Shown here: in pieces, positions 18,085-25,407 of the stretch | Numbering within the stretch: the stretch's first letter is position 1 | Layout of the letters: each line of letters begins with the position of its first letter | DNA from: Candidatus Gastranaerophilales bacterium | GTDB taxonomy: Bacteria; Cyanobacteriota; Vampirovibrionia; Gastranaerophilales; Gastranaerophilaceae | Direction: 5' to 3' | NCBI GenBank assembly: GCA_944322745.1 | Contig: CALUPV010000004.1 | Coordinates: 62,001 to 126,000, forward strand | Length of the DNA stretch: 64,000 bases | Position numbers and translations under genes: made by a program | The notes under the pieces: model-generated | Seen by the model: only the letters and a program-made list of their open reading frames with translations | The model's database searches: none | Told to the model about the DNA's origin: nothing

Positions 18085-18759
18085 CTATTTTTCTAAAGGT
18101 AATACATTAATTTGGCGAGAAATTAAATTAAAACCGGTCTCTTTGGATAGTTTTTCAAGATGTTTTAAGCTCTTTTGAGATAATTTAACCGGTATCTCTT
18201 TATATCCTAATTTTAAAAATGAAGATATTACGTCTTTTGAATTATTTGGAATTTGAATTCTATAATTTTTTTTAGATTTAGCCCCTAATACATCTTTTGT
18301 ATTTTCATTTGCACTAATAACATTTAATTCCGGAACATTTATCTTCGTATCAAATAACGCAATATGAAAAAGTCCAAAGTTTGAATTTTTATCAGGAGCT
18401 TTTATCTGATATAAATCAATATATTTTTTATATTCTTCAGCGGAAAGAGCAACATATTCATAACCATCGCCAGGGCTAAAATCCCTAATACGAGATTGAA
18501 GCAAAGAATCAAATGAAGGCAATTGAGCTCCAATATTTTCTATATATACAAGAGATTTTGCTCTTAGTGCTTGCGCTAATTTTTCAAACTGAGGTTCTTT
18601 TTCCTCAGGAATATAAAAAGTTCTCAAATTACTGCCAAGATAACCTATAGATGTTGTATCAGGTATTGCACTCACCATTGCTGAAGCCAGTTTCATATTC
18701 GCCTTTTTATTTTCATATGGGGAGACCTGATAAAATCCCTTGAAACTTATTTTATTCAT
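18085..18759 (-). CDS. Hypothetical protein with N-terminal SFKG stub
   Basis: 224 residues with no recognised domain. It starts MNKISFKGFYQVSPYE, a short stub with SFKG that recurs in variants elsewhere in this window. The rest alternates predicted strands and helices with no Cys and no membrane segment. It is convergent with the kinase-like gene across about 30 bp. Probably lineage-specific. Confidence 0.65.
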   Translation of the reverse strand: MNKISFKGFYQVSPYENKKANMKLASAMVSAIPDTTSIGYLGSNLRTFYIPEEKEPQFEKLAQALRAKSLVYIENIGAQLPSFDSLLQSRIRDFSPGDGYEYVALSAEEYKKYIDLYQIKAPDKNSNFGLFHIALFDTKINVPELNVISANENTKDVLGAKSKKNYRIQIPNNSKDVISSFLKLGYKEIPVKLSQKSLKHLEKLSKETGFNLISRQINVLPLEK

Positions 18760-18899
18760 TATTATTTATTCTTTCTTTATCCTTGTATATCAGTAATAAA
18801 ACATCTAAAAATAAAATTTGCGTATAAACACAATTAAATACTGGAATTATGAAGAATTTTATAATATAATCAAGATATAGTTTGTTCAGAAGGTGAAAA

Positions 18900-19247
18900 A
18901 TGGCAAAAGAATTAGATACAGTTCCAATAGAGGTTATTATTTTAACTGCAGACCATGAAATTAAAGGTACTGTACATGTTTCAAAATATACTAAAACTAA
19001 TAGAGAACTTACCGATTTATTAAATGATAAAGAAAAAAGATTTTTAGCTGTTACAAATGCTGAAATAATGGCAAGAAATTCAAATGTGCCACCAAGAAGG
19101 TATAATTTTTTGGAAATTCATATCGATTGTATTATGATGGTTCATCCTTCAAGCCAAGTTGTGTTTAGAGAAACAGGCAAAGCTCAAGAAGATATTGCTC
19201 GTTTTAGAGAATTAAGAAATAAATTAAATCAAACAAAACCTTTCTGA
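18900..19247 (+). CDS. Conserved small hypothetical protein
   Basis: 115 residues. The N-terminal half looks like a small beta fold (VPIEVIILTADHEIKGTVHV, then LTDLLN and FLAVTNAEI), followed by a basic helix at the C-terminus. The pattern of a modifiable-strand start with a DLLN motif recalls small DUF6812-type proteins, but I cannot confirm membership. A GAAGGTG ribosome-binding site precedes the ATG. The glycosyltransferase gene begins one base after its stop, so the two are co-translated. Confidence 0.65.
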   Translation: MAKELDTVPIEVIILTADHEIKGTVHVSKYTKTNRELTDLLNDKEKRFLAVTNAEIMARNSNVPPRRYNFLEIHIDCIMMVHPSSQVVFRETGKAQEDIARFRELRNKLNQTKPF

Positions 19248-19248
19248 T

Positions 19249-20244
19249 ATGAATAATTATAAAAATATTTTGTTAATAAACTTTGGCGGAATTGGTGATG
19301 AAATCCTTTTTATGCCTGTAATCCAAAGTTTAAAGAAAAAGTTTCCATCAGCCAAAATTACATTATGTTTAGAAGGTCGTAGTAAGGCTTTTGTAAAGCT
19401 TACTAATCTTTTGGATTCCTATTTCTGCATTGATATTAAAACAAAAAATAAATATATTGAAATGCTAAAGCTATATTTTAAAGCTTTGTTTGGTGGGTTT
19501 GATTTAGTCATATCTTCAGGCGGAAACGCTTTAATTGCACCTCTATTATTTTTTACTGGGATAAAGACCAGAGTTGGTTATAAAACATCGAAACTCTCAG
19601 AAAAATTTTTAACTCATGCGGTTATATTAAATAAGCAACAATACGCATCTGGGATGTATTTTGATTTAGTTAAGCCAATTACGAATTTGGAGTTTGAACT
19701 CCCGTTAATTGAGGTTGAAAATTTTGAAAAAAATAAGAATTCTGTACTTATACACCCGGGCGTTAGCAAAATTAGTGTTCAAAAAAATATAATAAAAACA
19801 ATTTCTCCTAAAATGTGGGCTCAAGTAATTATAGAATTATTGAAAAAAGGAAAAAATGTTTATTTGGCAGGTGGGCCTGATGATTCCGAATGCATTGAAG
19901 AAATAAGAAATGAATTAAAAAATGTTGATTTAACAAATTTTTCCGATATGTTTGGGAAGACTAAAAATATTTTTGAATTAGTTGAATTAATAAAAAAATC
20001 TGAAATTTTAATATGTTCTGATTCAGCACCAATGCATATAGGAGTTGCAACAAACACAAAAACATTTGCAATATTTGGTCCTACGGATGATGAAACATTA
20101 CTTCCAAAATCTGATAATTTTATTGCAATTAAAAACAATGCAAATTGTAGACCTTGTTTATGGAATAAGAGACAAACTACTTGTGAAAATCTTGATTGTC
20201 TTAATATTAATATTGAACATATTATTTCAAGTATTTGCAGTTAA
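19249..20244 (+). CDS. Glycosyltransferase family 9 (heptosyltransferase-like)
   Basis: 331-residue GT-B enzyme of family GT9, which transfers heptose or related sugars onto lipopolysaccharide core on the cytoplasmic face of the inner membrane. Visible marks: GGIGDEILFMPVIQSLKKKFP (G13-P33) with the family Asp at D17, VLIHPGVS in the middle linker, YLAGGPDD, and the C-terminal nucleotide-sugar site SDSAPMHIGVATNTKTFAIFG. Near the C-terminus is the short Cys segment NCRPC ... TTCENLDC, common in GT9. It is coupled to the small protein upstream. Donor and acceptor are not determinable here. Confidence 0.88.
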   Translation: MNNYKNILLINFGGIGDEILFMPVIQSLKKKFPSAKITLCLEGRSKAFVKLTNLLDSYFCIDIKTKNKYIEMLKLYFKALFGGFDLVISSGGNALIAPLLFFTGIKTRVGYKTSKLSEKFLTHAVILNKQQYASGMYFDLVKPITNLEFELPLIEVENFEKNKNSVLIHPGVSKISVQKNIIKTISPKMWAQVIIELLKKGKNVYLAGGPDDSECIEEIRNELKNVDLTNFSDMFGKTKNIFELVELIKKSEILICSDSAPMHIGVATNTKTFAIFGPTDDETLLPKSDNFIAIKNNANCRPCLWNKRQTTCENLDCLNINIEHIISSICS

Positions 20245-20249
20245 TTTAT

Positions 20250-20558
20250 CTAAGATATAGCTTTAGAATATTCTTGTTTTATTTTTGCAATTTTTCTTTT
20301 TAATTGTCTGTTTTTATATTCCAGTCTGCTTATTTTGTTCCTTTTCTCCCTACTACTTAAAGATGTTGACCTTTTTATTTTTTTTATTTGATATTCATTA
20401 TTCTTTATTTGTCTGTTTAATGAATTTATTTTATATTTTAGTGAGCTTGCTGAAGTATAACTTAATAAGTATGTCGATTGATTGTATTCATTTGCAAATG
20501 TAGCTGTTCCTATATTTAGTATTAATAAACCAATTGCTATTATAATTGTTTTTTTCAT
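20250..20558 (-). CDS. Small secreted coiled-coil protein
   Basis: 102 residues. Signal peptide of about 22 residues (MKKTIIIAIGLLILNIGTATFA) and then a highly basic, Lys/Arg-rich helix with heptad-like Leu/Ile spacing (about residues 42-98), predicted to form a coiled coil. No Cys and no known domain. It is convergent with the glycosyltransferase, 5 bases from its stop. It could be a periplasmic or cell-wall-associated structural protein. Confidence 0.65.
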   Translation of the reverse strand: MKKTIIIAIGLLILNIGTATFANEYNQSTYLLSYTSASSLKYKINSLNRQIKNNEYQIKKIKRSTSLSSREKRNKISRLEYKNRQLKRKIAKIKQEYSKAIS

Positions 20559-20726
20559 TTTATTTCTCCAAACTTTTACAGTAATGATTTAATAATTATT
20601 TCTGTAAGGTCAATTATCTTCATCAGTAAATCAGATATATTTTTTATACCTGCTTAAAAATTTTATATAGATTTTTATGTTTAGTTTATAATTAATACTA
20701 TGAAGATTCGTTAGGAGAATAGTGAA

Positions 20727-23213
20727 GTGATTAAAGATAGATACTATCCGCAGGAAATAGAAAAAAAGTGGCAAAAACATTGGGATGAAACAAAATTAAA
20801 CAAAGTATATAACGATAAAGATAAAGAAAAGTATTATATCTTATCTATGCTTCCGTATCCATCAGGTAAATTGCACATGGGACACGTTAGAAATTATACA
20901 ATATCTGATGTTATAGCACGTTATAAAAGAATGAACGGATTTAATGTTTTACATCCTATGGGGTGGGATAGTTTTGGTCTTCCTGCAGAAAATGCAGCTA
21001 TTCAACATGGGGCAAATCCAAAAAAATGGACTTTAGATAATATTGCATATATGAAACAACAGTTAAAGTCCTTAGGTCTTATGGTAGATTGGGATAGAGA
21101 AGTTACAACTTGTCTTCCTGAATATTATAAATGGACACAATATTTCTTTATTCAATTGTTCAAGAAAGGATTAGCATATAAAAAAGAAGCTGCAGTTAAT
21201 TGGTGTAATAATTGTTCTACTGTACTTGCCAATGAACAAGTTATTGACGGTAAATGCTGGAGATGTGACGGACAAGTTGAAAAGAAATATTTATCACAAT
21301 GGTTTTTGAAAATTACTGATTATGCTCAAGAACTCCTTGATGATATTGACAAATTAAAAGGTTGGCCGGATAGCGTTAAAACAATGCAAAAAAATTGGAT
21401 TGACCGCTCAACCGGTGCCATTTTAAGATTTAAAGTTAAAGAAATTGAAGGACTTGAAGTTCCTGTATATACAACAAGACCTGATACCGCTTATGGTATT
21501 ACATATCTTGTTGTTGCTCCTGAATATAAAGATATTGAAAAATTAACAACTCCTGAAAATAAAGAAGCGGTTGAAGCATACAGACAAAATGCAAGAAAAA
21601 TGTCTGAAATAGAAAGACTTTCTACAGAAAGAATTAAAACAGGCGTTCCATTAGGAACTCATTTAATTAATCCGTTAAATGGTGAAGAGTTCCCTATTTG
21701 GACTGCAGATTATGCTTTAGCAGAATATGGTACAGGTGCTGTTATGGCTGTTCCTGCTCATGATGAAAGGGACTTTGCTTTTGCTAAAAAATATAATCTT
21801 CCAATTAAGATAGTAATTCAAAATCCAGAAGCTCCAATAACTGAATTAAAAGAAGCTTATACAGAAAAAGGTGTTTTAGTTAATTCACTAGACTGCAATG
21901 GAATTGACAATGAAACTGCAAAGCAAGTTATCATTGATAAAGCTGTTAAAGGTGGTTTTGGTGAGGCTAAGGTTCAATATAGACTTCGTGACTGGTTGAT
22001 TTCAAGACAAAGATATTGGGGAACTCCAATACCGATTGTATATTGTCCAAAATGCGGTACTGTTCCTGTTGATGAAAAAGATCTACCTGTTTTATTGCCA
22101 GAAGATGTTGATTTCACTGTAAAAGGTAAATCTCCTGTTGCCACTTCAGAAACGTTTAAGCATACAACTTGTCCAATCTGCGGAGGTCCTGCTGAACGAG
22201 AAACCGATACTATGGATACCTTTATGTGTTCAAACTGGTATTTTTATCGTTATACTGATGCAAGAAATGATAAAGCACCTTTTGATAAAGATATTCTTCA
22301 TTATTGGGCTCCGATTGACCAATATGTCGGTGGTATTGAACATGCAATTCTCCACTTGTTATATTCAAGATTCTTTACTAAAGCATTAAGAGATTTAGGT
22401 ATTATAAATATTGATGAACCTTTTAAAAATCTTTTAACTCAGGGTATGGTTTTGAAAGATGGTTCAAAAATGTCAAAATCAAAAGGTAATACTGTTGATC
22501 CTGATGAAATATTCCAAAACTATGGTGCGGATACGGCCAGATTATTTATCCTGTCTGATTCTCCGCCAAATAGAGATTTTGACTGGTCAGATGCAGGTGT
22601 TGAAGGATGTTATAAATTCTTAAATAGATTATGGAAAATATATTCTTCAAATCAGCAAAATATTATTTTAGATTATAAATTGCCTAATGTATCTTCTTTA
22701 TCTAAAGAGAATAACAATCTAGTAAGAGAAGTTCATATGACAATTAAGAAAATTTCTCAAGATATTTCAAATGAATTCCAGTTTAATACTGTTATATCAA
22801 AATACAGAGAATTTGCTAATGTATTATATGATTATATAAATAATAGAAAAGAATTTTCTGAAGAAGATAAAATTGTATTCAGCTATGCGGTACTTACATA
22901 TCTAAAATTATTAGCACCTGTAATTCCGCATATGGCAGAGGAAATTTATGAAGGACTTGGTGGTAAAGATTCAATTCATAAAGTTGAATGGCCTACTTAT
23001 GATGAGTCTTTAGCGAAAACAAGCAGCATTACTTTAGTTGTTCAAATTAACGGTAAAGTTAAAGATAAAATTGAAGTTGATGCTGAAACAACAAAAGATG
23101 AACTTGAAAAAATTGCTCTTAACAGTTCTAAAATAAAAGAGTTAACTAGTGGAAAACAAATAGTAAAAATTATTGTTGTTCCTGCAAAATTAGTTAATAT
23201 TGTAGTAAAATAA
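20727..23213 (+). CDS. leuS: Leucyl-tRNA synthetase
   Basis: 828-residue class Ia synthetase that charges tRNA-Leu. The HIGH motif reads HMGH at 50-53 and KMSKS is near residue 580. Between them is the CP1 editing domain, with TTRPDTAYG and VPAHDERD. A zinc-type Cys pair region (CPKCG ... CPICGG) precedes the second half. Length and order are normal for bacterial LeuRS. The GTG start at 20727 is placed by GGAG nine bases upstream; a GTG five bases earlier runs into a stop. Monocistronic, with a strong terminator 12 bases after the stop. Confidence 0.97.
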   Translation: MIKDRYYPQEIEKKWQKHWDETKLNKVYNDKDKEKYYILSMLPYPSGKLHMGHVRNYTISDVIARYKRMNGFNVLHPMGWDSFGLPAENAAIQHGANPKKWTLDNIAYMKQQLKSLGLMVDWDREVTTCLPEYYKWTQYFFIQLFKKGLAYKKEAAVNWCNNCSTVLANEQVIDGKCWRCDGQVEKKYLSQWFLKITDYAQELLDDIDKLKGWPDSVKTMQKNWIDRSTGAILRFKVKEIEGLEVPVYTTRPDTAYGITYLVVAPEYKDIEKLTTPENKEAVEAYRQNARKMSEIERLSTERIKTGVPLGTHLINPLNGEEFPIWTADYALAEYGTGAVMAVPAHDERDFAFAKKYNLPIKIVIQNPEAPITELKEAYTEKGVLVNSLDCNGIDNETAKQVIIDKAVKGGFGEAKVQYRLRDWLISRQRYWGTPIPIVYCPKCGTVPVDEKDLPVLLPEDVDFTVKGKSPVATSETFKHTTCPICGGPAERETDTMDTFMCSNWYFYRYTDARNDKAPFDKDILHYWAPIDQYVGGIEHAILHLLYSRFFTKALRDLGIINIDEPFKNLLTQGMVLKDGSKMSKSKGNTVDPDEIFQNYGADTARLFILSDSPPNRDFDWSDAGVEGCYKFLNRLWKIYSSNQQNIILDYKLPNVSSLSKENNNLVREVHMTIKKISQDISNEFQFNTVISKYREFANVLYDYINNRKEFSEEDKIVFSYAVLTYLKLLAPVIPHMAEEIYEGLGGKDSIHKVEWPTYDESLAKTSSITLVVQINGKVKDKIEVDAETTKDELEKIALNSSKIKELTSGKQIVKIIVVPAKLVNIVVK

Positions 23214-23225
23214 TTCTAATCATAC

Positions 23226-23266
23226 AAAAAGACCGTATCTGTTTTTAATATGTATACGGTCTTTTT
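23226..23266 (+). terminator. Rho-independent terminator after leuS
   Basis: A perfect 13-bp stem, 23226-23238 with 23254-23266, closes a 15-base loop and ends in TTTTT. The A-tract on the other arm makes it usable in both directions, so it may also stop transcription of the convergent aquaporin gene. Confidence 0.88.
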
Positions 23267-23288
23267 ATGCAGTATATTTTGATTGAAT

Positions 23289-23924
23289 TTATGATTCTGT
23301 ATTTGTAATTTTATAACTCAATGCAGCAAGGGCTCCGCCAAAAAGATTAGCTAGTATTGTTATACATACTAATTTCCAAGATATAGCATTAACTATGCCG
23401 ATAGAAAATGCAACTGCCGGATTAAATGCACCAGCGCAGAATATACCGCCAACTGTCACCACGCCAACAAGAACTGTAAGTCCAATTGCTAAACCAAAGT
23501 ATGAATTTCCTGCGGTTTCTTTCTTTGTAGCAGTTAATAGGACAACATAGCAAAGTGCAAATGTGAATAACAATTCTGTAACAAACAATGGTAATAAATT
23601 AAAGTTTACAGGTTCAAATGATTGAATTTTTCCTATTAAAAGATAAAAAATCAAAACAGCAAATAATCCGCCAGATATTTGTGAAATAGTGTATGGAATA
23701 AACTGTTTAAAAGGTAAGGCACCTCTTATGCAACAAGCAAAAGATACAGCAGGGTTGTAATGACCACCTGAAATATGTCCGCCTGCATATATCATTGTTG
23801 CAAGTACTCCTGAAATAGCTAATGGAGTAAGACTTTGTCCTGCAATTGAACAGCATAACACTGTTAAAACAAGAAAAAAGGTTCCTATAAATTCAACTAT
23901 GTATTTTTTCATATTCTCTCTCAT
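23289..23924 (-). CDS. Aquaporin-family (MIP) channel with atypical filter
   Basis: 211-residue integral membrane protein of the major intrinsic protein family, with six predicted membrane helices. Two NPA boxes are present at 57-59 (HYNPAV) and 168-170 (FNPAVAF). In most aquaporins the residue right after the second NPA is the Arg of the selectivity filter; here it is Val171. That should widen or change the pore, so water-only transport is doubtful and small neutral solutes are likely. An internal ATG at 23912 is an alternative start. It is monocistronic between leuS and the YvlD-type gene. Confidence 0.85.
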   Translation of the reverse strand: MRENMKKYIVEFIGTFFLVLTVLCCSIAGQSLTPLAISGVLATMIYAGGHISGGHYNPAVSFACCIRGALPFKQFIPYTISQISGGLFAVLIFYLLIGKIQSFEPVNFNLLPLFVTELLFTFALCYVVLLTATKKETAGNSYFGLAIGLTVLVGVVTVGGIFCAGAFNPAVAFSIGIVNAISWKLVCITILANLFGGALAALSYKITNTES

Positions 23925-24001
23925 TTTGTTTCCCTTTCAAACTAAAAAATACAAAGTATATATTATATGTTTTTATCGATTTTGTAAATTATATAGCATT
24001 A

Positions 24002-24346
24002 TTAATTTTTTCTTATATTTATCTTATCAATCATTGGAGTAAATACAGATAAGATTAATGCACCAAGAAGTCCATTTACAAATCCGTCTATTTGAAATCC
24101 GGGTGATAGTTTTCCTACTAATAAAAATAACAGTGCATTTACAACTAAACTAAACAAGCCAAGCGTTATGAAGTTTAATGGTAGTGATACAAATTCAAGA
24201 ATCGGTCTTATAAATGTATTTACCAACCCTAGAATTAGAACTACAAACAGTGCACTAACAAATCCTGTTATTGTTATCCCCGGTATAATCCAAGCAATAA
24301 ACATAATTAATAAAGCAAATAAAATCCATTTCACTATCATATTCAT
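24002..24346 (-). CDS. YvlD-type (phage holin IV family-like) membrane protein
   Basis: 114 residues from the ATG at 24346, chosen because AAGGAG lies 7 bases before it; the reading frame extends 10 codons further upstream without a site. Four hydrophobic segments. The family pattern LVNTFIRPILEFVSLPLNFITLGLFSLVVNALLF is present (cited by its ends L-V-N and L-L-F). This family is chromosomal and widespread, of unknown or envelope-stress-linked role, despite the phage-derived name. No phage genes surround it. Confidence 0.82.
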   Translation of the reverse strand: MNMIVKWILFALLIMFIAWIIPGITITGFVSALFVVLILGLVNTFIRPILEFVSLPLNFITLGLFSLVVNALLFLLVGKLSPGFQIDGFVNGLLGALILSVFTPMIDKINIRKN

Positions 24347-24402
24347 AAGAAATCTCCTTTTTATGAATAGTAGCATTTTCTTTTAAAGTTAATATGCACC
24401 TT

Positions 24403-25407
24403 TTAGTCAGATTCTAGTCCTTTTATATTTTGTGCAAGAATATAACCTCTATCTATTAGTTCTATATCCAGATTATTTTCTTTTATTTTTTCAATTGTAT
24501 ATTTTACTAAATCATAAATTTTTTGAGGAATATTTTCTTTGTTTTTGTTATACCACATCATTTCAACATCAAATGCAAGATGTTTTACTTTTGATTCTAT
24601 TGACTTATTAATCCAAGCATTAATTTCATCTTCTGTATCATTAAAACCCGGTATTAATATAAATTTTGTTTTTACTCTGTCTGTTTCAGGCTGTACAGAC
24701 GCATATTTTTTTATGTTTTCCCAAACTTGATTATAAAAATCATATCTTTTAACTTTTATAAATGTTTCTCTTGTTCCTGAGTCTACTGATACAACGATAT
24801 TTATTTTGCCTTCTTTTATTCCTCGTTCTACAACATTTGAATATTTTGTCGCATTCGTTAATACTCTTATACTTGATAAATCATTTTCTATAAATAATCT
24901 TAATAAATCATCAAATTCAGGTGCAACACAAGGTTCTCCACCGGCAATTGTTATATGTCCGCCTTTTCTTAAATAACCTTTATTTGCCATATCTTTTATT
25001 GCAGGATAAACATTATACTGTTTTTGATGCGGTTTATCAGGATCATTCAACCAACAATACACACAATGTTCATTGCATATTGTCCAATTATTAAAATTTA
25101 TAAAAGAAATGTAGTCTTCACTATCCCATTCTTTTTCTTGCAAATATATGCAGTTTTTACATTCTGGAATAATATTTCCTTTTTTCATTTGGTTTCTGTA
25201 TTTTCTTTTTATATTAAAGAAATTTTTCCAATTTATTAATTCTCCATAGTAATTTTCAATTATTTTTTTATACCCCTTTTCTGTTGGAGGAATTCTACAA
25301 CAAAAATTAATACTATCTGTAAAAAAATCTAATCCGTGTTCTATTAAATCACAGCTTACATATTTCTTTTTTTTATTAAATAAAATATTAAAAATCCTAT
25401 TTAGCAT
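24403..25407 (-). CDS. Radical SAM protein, Cys-rich N-terminal family (outlying member 12)
   Basis: 334 residues of the same family as the array at 0.8-16.7 kb, but 8 kb away among housekeeping genes. A hydrophobic-basic stub (MLNRIFNILFNKKKK) precedes the family domain. Cysteines at 19 and 36-37, CKNC at 83-86, core C111/C115/C118 (CNEHCVYC), SAM motif AGGEPCV. SVDSGTRETFIKVKRYDFYNQ and KFILIPGFND follow. The start overlaps the end of recJ by 7 bases on the same strand, so it is probably transcribed with recJ. Confidence 0.85.
   Translation of the reverse strand: MLNRIFNILFNKKKKYVSCDLIEHGLDFFTDSINFCCRIPPTEKGYKKIIENYYGELINWKNFFNIKRKYRNQMKKGNIIPECKNCIYLQEKEWDSEDYISFINFNNWTICNEHCVYCWLNDPDKPHQKQYNVYPAIKDMANKGYLRKGGHITIAGGEPCVAPEFDDLLRLFIENDLSSIRVLTNATKYSNVVERGIKEGKINIVVSVDSGTRETFIKVKRYDFYNQVWENIKKYASVQPETDRVKTKFILIPGFNDTEDEINAWINKSIESKVKHLAFDVEMMWYNKNKENIPQKIYDLVKYTIEKIKENNLDIELIDRGYILAQNIKGLESD

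Noticed and set aside
24002-24346. Prophage remnant suggested by the holin-like name of the YvlD-type protein
   Set aside because: The family is chromosomal and widespread, and no other phage gene lies nearby.
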